Origin: Dipylidium caninum | Lineage: Eukaryota > Platyhelminthes > Cestoda > Cyclophyllidea > Dipylidiidae | Length of the DNA: 64,000 nucleotides | NCBI GenBank assembly: GCA_017562135.1 | Contig: QEYB01000266.1 | Coordinates: 496,001-560,000, forward strand | Direction of reading: 5' to 3' | Notes under the pieces: model-generated | Databases searched by the model: none | Told to the model about the DNA's origin: nothing | The model's input: the letters and a program-made list of their open reading frames with translations, nothing else | Made by a program: the position numbers and the translations under genes | Shown here: positions 25,311 to 38,244 of the stretch, in pieces | How the letters are laid out: every line of letters begins with the position of its first letter | How positions within the stretch are numbered: position 1 is the stretch's first letter

Positions 25311-28300
25311 CAATCAATGTGTTCAGAGGGGAGAAGTAAACGAGGATGATGGGGAAAATCGCGTAGGCATCTCCGTAATTTGGGTTAAAAACTTTGCCAC
25401 TCGCCTTCCCCATAAGTCGACTCATCAACCCGACGGAGGCCACTCGGCCGGCAGCACCAGACAATGATGCCTCACAGGAGCTGGTGCAAACCATGTTTCG
25501 AGTGGACTTTCTGGAAAGGTGGCAAAGACTGAAGTGAGTGGCCAAGGTCCCCCTCTGCGTGGACTGGTACTTTCCTTTGACCGGAGCGGGACGAAGGACT
25601 GCGACGAGCAACATCGTCGAGGTCTTGACAGCTGAAGCAAACACGTCGCCTTCTGTTCTTTGTTTACAAATTATAATGTCTACGCGGATGTAGCCAAGAG
25701 TTGACAAAGGCCAAAGCAGTCGAACGGTGCGGTGCCAATGCGCTCCCTTCCACCGAGGAGCAAGGCGGCGGCCGCGTGGGGGCTGAAGAACTCCTGTTGC
25801 TCAAAATATCGCACCACTGTGACGAAAAGACATCATGTTGGCCCTTCTCCTGCTCCACCAGATGTTTAGCCTGCTTCACAGCGGTCCGTGACACTCTTCG
25901 GTGCTCCGATTTGCGACACTCCTCACTTCCACGTCTGCCTCGTGGTGGTCTGAGAATTCGCACAAAAACATTTCTCTCCACCAACCTGGCCAGACTTCTC
26001 ACTCCGACTGCCACCACAACGACTCATCATCTCGGCTGTGCCAGCGCTCTTCCCCGCCGACTCGATCTCGCAGCTCGTGACGGCAGTGTCGCGGACGGTC
26101 GGCGAGGGGGAGGATGATCGTTTCGTGATATACGCCGACTCTTTGCTGTGTACATGCGCGTGGCCGACGCAATGCCTGAGTTGTGGCCTTTCGGGTCAGC
26201 CAGGGTGCATACTGCCACTTAAGAACCTCGTAGGATCGTCGGGTCAAAAGCCTTTTTCATTATTCACATCTGTACACCCATTTCGCGTAGCCAACAATCG
26301 CGTGCAACTCTTACTGCTGCTGGTATTTGAGCATGAGCGGGCACTCCACCACTTTCACTTGCACCGGGGATAAGTGAACGTGGCCTGCCGCTAAAGTCGT
26401 GTGCCGGCGATGAGAGGAGCAGTCGCTTTCACCCAAACTCTCAATGCGACACCGATGGGCGGAGGAAGAGCACTGAAGGGCTGTAAGTAGCCCTCGAGGG
26501 TCGCATTATTCTCCTACGGGGTCAATTCTCTTGGGCGTTCGACCTCCATTGCCGACTCAGCTCCACGTCCACCGAGCCTTTTCGGCCATAATTTTGCTCT
26601 CGGTAAGAGAATGTTTTTGCGGGTTAACCAGTAGATGACCAGTGAGGCAGCGACTCTATATCACTGTGACACTGCTCCATTCATAGACGTCAGCCGGGAA
26701 CCCTCGCAGCCAGCCGTCTGGTGGAAAGTCGAGGGGTTTCGACCAAAGTGAGCCCTACTAGTGAAATGATCTGCCGGCACTCGTCGTTTCACAGAATCTG
26801 CAGGCCCGCGCGCCTTTTTCTTGGACAGAGAAGGCGGCGGTGGTTGCAGGGTGCAATGACCATCAACGCACAACCGAAGCTGCACAGCGTCCGATCTACT
26901 CCGCAATACAACGAGGTGCATCCTGGCGTAGTGGCAAGAAGGATGCGTGTAAATGGCGCAGACTAGTCTATACGTGCAGACATGATTGGGGAGGCGTAGA
27001 TTGACTTTCACCCCATGTGCCGGCGAGTGGGTCAGATGAAGCGATGAAAGGGGAGAATGAGGAGAGGATAATCCAGGCGATTTCCCTGTTTAGCGTGGTC
27101 ATGCCCTCTGCACCCAACAGAGGGCATCGCCAACTCGGGACACGAGAGCGAGCCACTCCTCCGACTGTCACGCCGACTTAAGGCTGCTCCTGCACCTCCT
27201 CAGGCATCTATTTGTATGCATTAAAAGGATACTAAGGAGGGCATTTGACGGATGAGGTGGCGCACTTGACCTCAAAATTCTGCTCCTCACATCTCGAACG
27301 CTCGTAAACACACTTGATCTTCCACAATTCTGTGTAAACACGCCTTCCTAGTGTCGGGTCGAAGATCGCAACTGTATGCATTTTAAGGGTGCGCGTTAAT
27401 TCGCAGGCTCTGTTCACCTTTCGAAACGAGGCTGTTCCCCTAAATCCACCCAAAATGTTAACGTCCCATCGGATAGACACGAATTTTAATCTGACATGGA
27501 CGTCCGCAGTGACTCAGACGATGTTTACTCACCATCTCAAAACCGTTTTCATTCCCCTCTCGACTGGACTTCCTTAGTCGTTTGGGCCTCCTTCAACTTG
27601 GGCACTCAGACGCGGTTGGATCGACGTACCCACGTGCTCTTCCTTCGTTAACCAAAGGCTTGCCAAGCTTAACGCAGTGCACAAGTTGGCCGACCACAGC
27701 ATCTGATGAATGCGGCATGCAGGACGGTGAGTGATGGGTGTTGAGGCCCCCGTCGCCGTCCGCCGTCCGCCGTCCGCCGTGCGCCGTGCGCCTCCCACCT
27801 CCCACTTTCAGTCGACCGGGCCGCTTTGGCCACCAGTCGTCAGTGCGCACCCCACCACCCGCCGCCCACCACCATTCCCCTCACCCTCACCCGTGAATCC
27901 GCCAATCCGCAGTGCGTGTGTGCTTCCGTGCGTGCGTGCGTGCGTTCGTGCACCCCTCTTTTGGCGCGTCATGTCGGTGTCGCATCGATTTTTCGCGTGA
28001 CCGGGGCACTCGATTGGACCAACACGTGTGTGTCCGACACGCATTCCCGCTTCCACGGTGCGTGGTCGACCTGGGCCACCCTTCTCCTCTTTACTCCGTC
28101 TCCGCCTGACTCGTGGGCTGCGAGCCACCTTCCGGTGGAGGTGAGGTGTTGGTGCCCAGTCGCGACGTGTCGTAACGCGCGTATCAAGAGGGCCTCCGCC
28201 GAAACGAGGACGTTGTCGCTCGGAGGTTGGGGAGGCACGCATGCATGCACGCCGAGGACTTACGCCATCCCCATACTCACTGACTTGACAGGCCTGCGTG

Positions 28301-28490
28301 GGGACGGAATAAATTGAGGAAAATGGCACCACAGATTGTTGCACTATTCACTCTGCCCTTCCGCCCCATCGAATAACCTTGCATTCACCCGGATGCTTCG
28401 CCTTCCCCCGGTGTCCGTAGTCTTTTCTCCGCTGAGAGCGTAGACCAGACTTTTTCTCACCGTGATCGCTTACAAACGTGGAGAAATTTG
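25311..28490. repeat. Long direct repeat, copy A
   Basis: Copy A starts at CAATCAATGTGTTCAG and ends at GAGAAATTTG, and is nearly the same as copy B at 33328-35166 in the same orientation. Shared parts are 25311 to about 26120 and about 27498-28490. The middle, about 26121-27497, is absent from B. The repeat is GC-richer than the flanking gene regions and has no ORF matching a known transposase, reverse transcriptase or integrase. On the minus strand a short open frame ending at the repeat edge (FNPNYGDAYAIFPIILVYF) is intact in both copies. No terminal inverted repeats or clear target-site duplication were seen. It may be a non-autonomous mobile element or a segmental duplication. Confidence 0.85.
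27751..27792. repeat. CCGTCCG-type 7-mer tandem repeat
   Basis: Short GC-rich array inside copy A, built of CCGTCCG units grading into CCGTGCG. The matching place in copy B (about 34425-34465) is partly degenerate, so it is a fast-changing site within the repeat. Confidence 0.7.
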
Positions 28491-31400
28491 CAATGTGAGG
28501 TAGAAAGAGCCCTAATTTGCTGCGTCGAAGTTGCTGGGGTGTAGATCGTTGGCCACATACTACTTTAATTTTCTCTAATTAGCGAATGAAGTGGCTCATT
28601 CTCACACCCAAGTACCCTCTTCAAGCAAATAATCTATCAAACTGTTCACCTCTATTAACGTCTGTTGTCAAACGTTATTAAAAAGTTCTTTCTGCGCGGT
28701 TTCTCCGCCTCGATGCACCCGTTCCTGTAGGAGCCGTGAAAGGCCTCCGTTCTGGCCGACACAAACTACTGCGGCGCCCATCCAGGAACGGGCAGTTGAA
28801 GTCTCAACAGACTTCTTCCATCCATTCATGCATCCATCCAAAGAAAGCATCCACGGAGGCAGTTCTTGTTAACCCAAAATTCACTTCCCTCTTCCTTAGT
28901 AGGCCTCCACTCTTACCTATTTTGCAATCACTCAAGCTAGCGGTGTTTATCGTCGCTTCCTCGGACAATTTTGATGGTTCAAACACCATCTACTAAGGGT
29001 TTAATCCGAACTAGCCGTTAACTAGGTTCATTTGCATAAAGACGAGTGAATATTGTGCGGAGGTTTGATGTCGCAACTGTCAGTGAAGCGGAGAATTTGT
29101 AGTCAAAGCAGGTTTCTCACACCCCCCACAAACGATGGAATACTCTTAGTGGAATGGTAGACTGAGTTGTTTGCTCAGTTCTTGCGATGATCTTTCACGA
29201 TTCCTTCATTACTTGCTGACTGATAATTTCTTGTATTGCTGAGATGCGTCGGTCAGATTTCTTTTTTCTTTTATGGCGACTGTCAACAGGACTAAGAATA
29301 TCCCTTCTGGGTGCAAGATAGGCAACGTCGCCGGCCCATTGCGAACGCCCCAGCCAACCAACCGACTGTGTCTCAGCGGGTGTTGATAGACTGCGCAAAC
29401 ACTTTGAGGACGACCATGTTTCCTGCCGAATGACAGCCGCTGGGCGACAGTTGTTCACTGCTCGCTCGACTTCCCGGTCCACCTCTCCCCCGCCTTTTTA
29501 TCGCCCTCTCACATCTTCAATACAAGGCGTATCGGCATAAGGCGGAGTGGCCATTAAAGGCGTTGCCTTTTGACCGAAGGAATCGCATACCTCGCAGCAG
29601 TGTGGTTCCTCGAAGGGACCATTAAATCGCCCCTTTAGACACTTGGCAATGAGACTGCGCAGAAGGACGTGGTGGTTCGGCACAGAACGTGGCGGGTGTA
29701 GGCATCTTCCTGCGCAATGAGCAACTCTTCAACCCTCCTGCGAAATCCCCTTCTACGAGCCATGTCTTCGGGGCTACGCATCGAACTTTTCTGCGCTCTG
29801 CACGATTAACAAGCGTTGCAATGAGTTCCAGCAGTCCTCGGTGGCGCGAGGAGGCAGTGGCCTTGTGCTCCTGATCCACTTGCACACCAAAAGGAGCGTA
29901 TGACGCCGGACATGCAATTTCAACACGACTGCCACCCTCGCCGAGGAGAGGCCCACGGGGTGGCCTCCGACGCGCCTTCTTCCAACCCTTTTCAACCCGA
30001 GCCAGTGGCCGATTCCCCTCTCGGGATGCTTTTCACTTAGTCTGTCACCGGGACTTTATTCCATGCGACCGGGTTAGTGGCGTCTGGCGCCAGGAGGTTG
30101 TGCGACATACTTCATTGTTGAGTGAAATTTTGCACGCTCACCTCGCTCTTTCTGTTAGGGTAACCTCGCCGCAAAAGTCAGGTCAATTGGGTCTTACCCT
30201 TCTGTCTGGCAATTCGCACCTACTTCGTGTGGTGTAAGACGAGGAGAAAGTGTAACCCCTTGACGGAAACTCCGAAACGAACCTTTTTGTTTAGTCTGTT
30301 TTCAGCTGGGACTGCGAGACGGAGCCGGTGTAACAGTATTTAAAAAAAGTTAAAGGTATTCTTCTCACTAATTTCTTAAACTTTTTCGTCGTTTGCACTA
30401 TATTTTTCGCCTCAAACAGGTGGACAAGTTCAAATTGAATCATGGTGCAGCTCGACAAGCTTCACGAAGCACAAACGAGACACTCGGAGATGGACGCACG
30501 AGCGAAAATGTGCTCGACGTGGGCTCCAAAAGGTTTCTTCTGACAAGGGGAGAATCGTCTGGACGCCTCGGGGGAGACCGGTGGCCCATGTTGACGAGGA
30601 GGAGGAAGCGAGGACGATGACTGTGGAGTCCGATCCGGACACGCAACTTTCGCCACGACTTGTGTCCAAACTAAGTGGGAAGTGGCCATCCATGCGACTG
30701 TGTTGAAACAAACTCGTCGTCGTGCGATAAAGATAAAAAGACTTGGGCTCCTATTTGCGTACGAACGAGTGCCGCGAGTGCGGATGACCGAGCGGCCGAG
30801 CGCAAGAGCAGATGCGCCTCTTCCTTGCCTCCTTCGCAAAAAACACGAGTGCCGCCGTTTTCACACCAAATCATCGTTTGTGGTGAAAGGTGACTTTTGT
30901 AAGATAATCGAAATGGATCGAGCATTTGGGTGGATAAGGACACACTCTTTCGTCGGGAGCTCATTGAAAGAGAAATTTTGATCAGCCTATGGTGGAGTGG
31001 CGGCGGTGTGATCACCCGCTCTTCTTTCTTTCTTTCTTTCTTCCTTTCGACATCCAGGCGGAGCCGTAACAGCGACGGAGTCCCATTGCAGTGATGTCGT
31101 GCAGGGGAAGAAACTCGTGAGGCAAAAACAAGCGGAAGTGGCGAGTCCGCAGGCTCAGTCTTCCTGCATGACGACGATGCCCGACGATCACAGGAAGCTT
31201 CACTTGCTGTTGTCAAAGTAAATAACTTCTTCGCAATGCGACCCTTCACCACGTCCGCCTTCCTCTTCACTCGCTATTTCGGATCACGACCGAATTTCAC
31301 CTTTCCCCTAATCACGAATTATTTTAAAGAGAAAAAGAAATGCAATAACCATAATTTTAATGTAAAGGAATTGGGATCATTTATTAACTCCAAAAAATTA

Positions 31401-33327
31401 AAGCTTTTTCCGAAAAGACACGCATGGCTTGGGCTGTAGTTGCCGACAATTCGCAGATGTCATTAAAAGTTATTTCGGTTGACTATAATAAAAAATGTGA
31501 AAAATTATGTTTTTATTTTCTACTTACATTCACCGCCCATTTCATAGTTTTCAACCGCATTCTTTTTTCTTCTCCGATGTCTTTTGGCTCCGTGCTCGGA
31601 GCTTTCGTCGGAAGACGTGGACATTCCTCGCACAACACTCAGTTCGCCTGTAGTCCGGTGGGTGACGATTCACTTGGCCATCGCGTCCCGAGGTTGCAGC
31701 ACCGAAAGCACCGTTTGCTGATCGGCCGCACAATTGTCGTCTCGGGGTGGCGACAAACTAAATTGTGTGGCCTCGGCTTTGACTATCCTGTGTGTTTCAC
31801 ACCCTCCCGCCCGTAAACAAGTAAACATTGGCGGCTCATTTTCGGTTCCGCTTCACGAAATGCCGCGGCTCCTGGCACACGTCCACCGTGGTCGGGTTTT
31901 ACTGTCAACGGGAAGCAGCCAACACCGCGCCTCCACCCCCGCCCCGGCACACTTTCGTCGTCGGACCGTCCTACCAGGGAGTCAGCGTGAAAGCCACCCA
32001 CGGGGGCGCGGGTCCAGTCCGAAAACCGCGCAAAGACCGCGGCCCACTTTGTTCCAAACCGCTAAATTGGCATTTGAGTCGAGATACTTGCGACAAGCCG
32101 AAACAGCATTTTTGGCTTTTCAGTCTTGTCCACGCTCGTGACAAATCGAGTTAGCCGAGAAAATGTCGCCTTATTGGTGCGAGGATGGAAGAGTTGAAAG
32201 ACTTGACGGATGGCCGAAAGTTCTATTTGGCCCTGAATTGTTGCCATAAGCAAGAGGAAAATTTGGGGCTGATGATTTTTACCCCACCGACGCGAAAGAG
32301 CCCAGCACCGGCCCGCTGCTCCTCCTGCGAGGACCGGTGACATCCGCCGCTGGGGCAGCGCCGTGTCCGGTCTTGGGTCGCACAACGGACAAGACGCATC
32401 CCTCTGCAGTCCCGATTTCTTCCAGATGGCCCAAAATTCCACGATTATCCTCATTTGGGGTTCAGTTGTCCTTCGATTCTGTCACCTCGGTTCTGTTGAG
32501 GTAAATGACTCCATCGCCAAGAGATCCTCATGTCAGACCCGAAAGGGCACCACTTCCCCGTTTAAACATCCACCATGACCAACCGCCAGGGCGATCTACC
32601 GCCGACGGCGTCCAGCCGAGCCCCCGAAAACTTAGACAGACAAGAGCTTGCCAGAGACGCCCCGCCTGCTGGCAGTGTCGAGAAAGGCTGGTGGACCAGA
32701 CGGGTGGGTGGTGAAGCTGGCTAAAAAGACGGTGACGGTTACCGCAGAGACGCGAGATCGTCCACTGCGACACCCTCCTCGCATAAAACATGGCCAATTC
32801 AGACAAAATTCTCCTAATTGCCAATTTTCGCTGCGTTCTGTTAATCAAATATCCTCGACTGGGCGTTTGACAAAAGGCAAGGTGAACGCGCGTAAACGAC
32901 CACTTTGGCGGAAAGGACACAGCGCCAACTCTGTAAATAAACAGAGGTGGTCCGTTTGCTCGCTTGTCCGTCCGACCTGCAACATCCACACCCTGCCTTC
33001 GTTGTGCTGACAGTCGAACTCTTGCGATCACACCTTGTGAAGAAAATGTCCTCTCGACTACCCCAGTTTCAATTTCGTCGGTGTACTTTGGCATGTCCAA
33101 GCGAGGACAAATCGGAGGTGCGGTAAGATGAAGTTGAGGAGGCAGTTGTTACATCCCGCTGGCCTCGTTCCAACCGGGGAGGAAGCGGAGCCTGGTGATT
33201 CACCTGGGGGAGAACACTCTCCATGATGTGGGGATGATGTTGCTCGGATTTGGCACACTCTCAAGAGGCAGCGCCACTTTGGTAAGAGGTCGTAGCCTCA
33301 TGATGATCCACACGCAAGTTGATGGCG
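28491..33327. other. GC-richer spacer between direct repeat copies, no gene recognised
   Basis: Many overlapping open frames occur on both strands, as expected from GC-rich sequence, but none has domain motifs, splice structure or phase continuity. It includes a (TTTC)n tract near 31019-31045 and CATC-rich runs near 28818-28838. It may be part of the same repetitive block as copies A and B. Confidence 0.4.
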
Positions 33328-35166
33328 CAATCAATGTGTTCAGAGGGGAGAAGTAAACGAGGATGATGGGGAAAATCGCGTAGGCATCTCCGTAATTTGG
33401 GTTAAAAACTTTGCCACTGGCGTTCCCCATAAGTCGACTCATCAACCCGACGGAGGCCACTCGGCCGGCAGCACCAGACAATGATGCCTCACAGGAGCTG
33501 GTGCAAACCATGTTTCGAGTGGACTTTCTGGAAAGGTGGCAAAGACTGAAGTGAGTGGCCAAGGTCCTCCCCCCGCATGACTGGTACTTTCTTTGACCGG
33601 AGCGGGACGAAGGACTGCGACGAGCAACATCGTCGAGGTCTTGACAGCTGAAGCAAACACGTCGCCTTCTGTTCTTTGTTTACAAATTATAATGTCTCCG
33701 CGGATGTAGCCAAGAGTTGACAAAGGCCAAAGCAGTCGAACGGTGCAGTGCCATGCGCTCTCCCTTCCACCGAGGAGCAAGGCGGCGGCCGCGTGGGGGA
33801 CTGAAGAACTCCTGTTGCTCAAAATACCGCACCACTGTGACGAAAAGCATCCTATTGGCCCTTCTCCTGCTCCACCAGATAAACCTGCTTTACAGCGGTC
33901 CGTGACACTCTTCGGTGCTCCGATTTGCGACACTCCTCATTTCCACGTCTGCCTCGTGGTGGTCTGAGAATTCGCACGAAAACATTTCTCCCTACCAACC
34001 TAACCAGACTTCTCACTCCGACTGCCACCACAACGACTCATCATCTCGGCTGTGCCAGCGCTCTTCCCGCCCACTCGATCTCGCAGCTCGTGACGGCAGC
34101 GTCGCGACGGCCGGCGAGGTGAGGATGATCTTTTGGCGTCAGTCTACCCCTACATTGCAGCTCAACTAGACGCCCACAGTGACTCAGACGATGTTTACTC
34201 ACCGTCTCAAACCGTTTTCATTCTCCTCTTGACTGGACTTCTTAGCCGTTTCGCATCCTTCAACTTGGACACGCAGACCGCGGTTGGGTCACGTACCCAC
34301 GTGCTTTTCCTTCATTAACCAAAGGCTTGCCAAGGCTTAACGCAGTGCACAAGTTGGCCGACACGGCATCTGACGAATGCGGCATGCAGGACGGTGCGTG
34401 ATGGCGTGTTGAGGCCCCCGTCGTGGCTCCGGCCGCCGTCCGCCGTGCGCCGTTCGCCGTGCGCCTCCCACCTCCCGTCTTTCAGTCGAGAGGGCCGCTT
34501 TGGCCACCAGTCGTCAGTGCGCACCACCCCACCCAGCGCCCACCGCTTCCACCACCCTTCACCCTCACCCTCACCCGTGAATCCGCCAATCCGCAGTGCG
34601 TGTGTGCTCCGTGCGTGCGTGCGTTCGTGCACCCTCTTTTGGCGCGTCATGTCGGTCTCATCGATTTTTCGCGTGACCGGGGCACTCGATTGCACCAACA
34701 CGTGTGTGTCCGACACGCATTTCCTCTTCCAAGGTGCGTGGTCGACCTGGGCCACCTTCTCCTCTTTACTCCGTCTTCGCCTGACTCGTGGGCTGCGAGC
34801 CACCTTCCGGTGGAGGTGAGGTGAGGTGTTGTGCCCAGTCGCGACGTGTCGTAACGCGCGTTCAAGAGGGCCTCCCCGAAGGACGTTGTTCGCTCGGAGG
34901 TTGGGGAGGCACGGCATGCATGCACGCCGAGGACTTACGCCATCCCCATACCCACTGACTTGACAGGCCTGCGTGGGGACGGAATAAATTGAGGAAAATG
35001 GACACACAGAATTGTTGCACTATTCACTCTGCCCTTCCGCCCCATCGAATAACCTTGCATTCACCCGGATGCTTCGCCTTCCCCCGGTGTCCGTAGTCTT
35101 TTCTCCGCTGAGAGCGTAGACCAGACTTTTTCTCACCGTGATCGCTTACAAACGTGGAGAAATTTG
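33328..35166. repeat. Long direct repeat, copy B (internally shorter)
   Basis: Direct copy of 25311-28490. The left part (33328 to about 34130) and the right part (about 34169-35166) match copy A with scattered substitutions and small indels. About 1.4 kb of copy A is replaced here by about 40 nt. Outside 33328 and 35166 the flanks of A and B are unrelated, so both ends are sharp. Confidence 0.85.
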
Positions 35167-36560
35167 TGCTAGCGTCCGTTTATTAATGTAGAATTAATAA
35201 CGTACTTTCTCAGAGTCGAACTTAAAAGTTGTCTAAATGATAAATTACTGGTACCTATTGCATTTCATTTTCACTAGTAGTAAAATTCTCTGTCCCTACG
35301 CTATGCTGCAGTATTAATTCAATGCAAATTAATTTAAGGAGAAAAATAAGACTTCTTATTAAGACGGGTAAAGCATATCTGAGACGTTGGACAAGTTGGT
35401 CGGGGTGTAGTTTAAATCATCTGAAACGCTCAGATGCTTCTACTCTATGAAACTTTGTTAAGCGTTTATAACCATATTTTTACACAGTGAGAAAATTTGC
35501 TTCAATTGAAGAAGAGTTTAGGAATGGACCGATGTTTTCAATAGTATATCTTATCCGAATTGAGCTGTGGTAACCAATACGCGAAACTCGATAAATAGTT
35601 CTTTTTTTTTCAGTATAAAAGTAATTCATGATATCATCGTCTCGCGATAGAACACATTTTTGTGATTAGTTTATATAAAATTTCAAGGTCTGGTTATCGG
35701 AAATATGTCTTCATTATAATCACTCTGCACTTAATGCACAAATTAAAATCCTGGTCCGGAATATCTATCGTCAAAGAGAAGAATGGAAGCAGAATCACGA
35801 ACTCACTGCACGGATAGCCCTTACGAGATGAAAACATAATGTTGTAGGTCACGTCATTATATTTCACAAATGCGCTGCATACTGATTACTCAATATACGA
35901 ATCACCTAGAAATTATTCACATATTTGCTTAACATCGGCAGATTGTAACAGCTGACTTCATTTGTATCCTCAATCAAACAATGATCAGCGGCATTTTCTT
36001 GTGTTTGATAATGTTAATTAGCTAAAACAAAAGTGAGATGTTCAAAATGTCGGATATACCAAACAGTGTCTGCGAAGAGCGATTGGTCCTAAATCCTTTT
36101 GTCCTCTAAGTTCAAGTAGACAGTACTTGGGAGTAGTACGGTTGATATTAGAGACTTGAGCAACCGGTGTTTATGGCTGCGAATCGTTTCGCACTTGTCC
36201 AAATTGCAACTGAACAAATAACGAACCGGGAGGGTAAGAATATTAAAATAATTTCAAAACCCAAAGAACCTTAGCGCACTCTAATCTTGCACGCATTTCG
36301 ATATTGCCGGGAGCATGCTGATTAATTTACTAATAATTTATACGAGATATTGATCGTAAGTCAGACGTAACCGCTAGATAGCTAAACTTTTGCCTTAATT
36401 ACTAAATTTAAAGACAACGAAATGGAATTTGTATGCGCTATACATGTGAGTACCGACGAAAACGTGTACCGACGAAAAAGTTCTTACACTTTTGTAAGTT
36501 GTTTAGGTGCACTGAAATCTCAGCTCAAAACCCGCAATTTGTTATTCAATCCTTCGGACG
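35167..36560. other. AT-rich upstream region of the geminin-like gene
   Basis: No coding features. Base composition returns abruptly to AT-rich at the end of repeat copy B. The region must include the promoter of the gene starting at 36561; no sure core element was found. Confidence 0.4.
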
Positions 36561-37159
36561 ATGCTCTCTACCCGTAGGGGACTTTCTGTGAGGACCGATT
36601 CCGCTCCCCCGTCGAAGTCCAAAGGACTCTCTGAAGTAGATCTCTCCTCTTCTAAGATCGGGGCAACTGTGAAGCAAACTGACACTCAGCAAGGCAAAAA
36701 CGATGACAAAGAGAATGACGGCTTCTCGTCAAGAAAGATATCGAAGGGCATTTCACTGCATATTTTCAGAGATACTCCCTCACCCATCTGTCAACACTGC
36801 GGCATTGATCGATCTGTGACCGGAAAAGTCTGTAAAAGCTCGGATGCTTCCACTCAGACCATTAATGAAACTTGTGCGAGATTAAACGAGATGCTGTGCG
36901 CAGGTAGTTTTCTATTCCAGACGATTATGTGTCTAGAAAGTCCATCGATTGAGTACTGGAAAGATTTGGCTGAGCGACGCCGTGAAGCTTTGGTAGAGAC
37001 TTTGGCTGAAAACAAGGAGGTAGGTAATCAACGATAGATTACTTTCAGCTATGTGACCTCGTCGAAACCTTACAAAATGAAATCACTCGTATGTCCAGAA
37101 CGGAAGAAATTGAAAAAAGGGTTCCTGATGATGTGGAGGTTCGTACTTTGTGTTCTTAG
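36561..37159 (+). CDS. Geminin-like DNA replication licensing inhibitor
   Basis: Geminin binds CDT1 and blocks origin relicensing; it is degraded by APC/C. Two exons, 36561-37019 and 37049-37159, are joined over a 29-nt intron and give 189 aa (human geminin is about 209). The family signature YWKDLAERRREALVETLAENKEL (132-154) matches the geminin/IDAS coiled coil YWKEVAExRRxALxEALxEN. The coil continues as LVETLQNEITRM and is shorter than in vertebrates. The N-terminus has an RxxL destruction-box-like motif (RRGL, residues 5-8) and a perfect KEN box (residues 50-52). A Cys-rich patch (CQHC, 77-80) is unusual. Exon 2 reads to TAG at 37159; a weak donor at 37138 is in phase with the downstream DEF8 exon but is less likely to be used. 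Geminin is preferred over multicilin because of length and degrons. Confidence 0.8.
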
Positions 37160-38244
37160 CATTTTGTTTTGGATACCAGTTGTATCACTGGTCTTTGTGG
37201 TATATGAATTATGACTGCTGGTGATGTTTCAACTTTTTACATGTTTACTCTGTTCGAAATTCTTATTTACAAGTCATTTTATCACCGCATTTACATTTTA
37301 GACCTTCAAGGCAGAAATCCCGGATTTTTAGTCGCAATTTTTTCGGTTGATTCGGATCCCTCGGTGCTTTGATTTTAACCCTGTGTTGTTATTTATTGTC
37401 AGCTGTTTGTAGTATCTGTCTGTTTGGTGATTTTTGGGTGCCGTGGTACCATAATACTGCATGTTTTTAACTATTTCGTTGTGCTAGGTGCTTTTTGGTT
37501 GATTGCGGGCTGTGGTGCTCCTGCTGTCAAAGGGGTTGGTTTTGCTTCCTGGATGTGTGGTCGCGTTTACTCTGCTTCATCTCTCGTGCCTTGAGTTTTG
37601 CGTCATTTCCTGGCGTGGGGGCCTTCGATCCGTTTTGGTTGGAGTCACTTTCGTGATCAAGCTGCGTTGAAAGGCTTTCGGGATGGACCAGCGCGTAGCA
37701 GTGACTTTGCTCAGTTCGCCTGCTGTTGAGGGCTCAGTGGTGCGATCTCGAGTGGTTCGCATAGTATTCTCGGGGTGTTGGTGCGGTCCTTTTTGGCCGT
37801 TAGAGTGTGCGATATTTTCGTGGGTAACGGAGCTGTGGCCGCGCGTATTTTTCACAAGTTCGGGTGTCTTACCATCTGCGAGCTTTCGGTTTTATTTTGC
37901 GGGCGATTACGACTTATGCCGAGTGATGAACTTGTGTGCCTTTGCTGATGAATTGGGCTCTGATGAAACACCTGGTAGACCCCATTATTTCCAAGTATTT
38001 AGGCATTAGTGAAAGTAGTTAAGGTTTCGCATTTTTATCCCCTGTCTCGCATACAATTCCATTTTCGACGCGAAGTTAATATTACCTTAGAGGCTGCGTG
38101 ATATCTCAGTAAAGATATTTTTGCTCTTTAAATAAACACTTGAAACCAGCGATCTATTCATTGCCTCCGTTTTATTGGTTACCCCACACAGCAAGTTTTG
38201 TCAAATAGCCTACTATCGCAATTAGAAGGTTGGGCTGTACAATA
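37160..38244 (+). other. Probable geminin 3' UTR and short intergenic region
   Basis: T/G-rich non-coding sequence on the plus strand, with an AATAAA at 38131-38136. Only about 110 nt separate that signal from the DEF8-like ATG at 38245. Confidence 0.4.
38131..38136 (+). terminator. Candidate polyadenylation signal of the geminin-like gene
   Basis: Canonical AATAAA about 970 nt after the geminin stop and just upstream of the next gene on the same strand. Confidence 0.4.

Noticed and set aside
25195..35007. Many ORFs over 100 codons in the GC-rich block
   Set aside because: They overlap on all frames, are Arg/Pro/Ser-rich and have no motifs. Differences between copies A and B include frame-breaking indels in most of them.
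36904..36920. 17-nt GTAGTT...CCAG micro-intron in the geminin exon
   Set aside because: It is below any plausible intron length, removal would shift the frame, and the frame is open through it.
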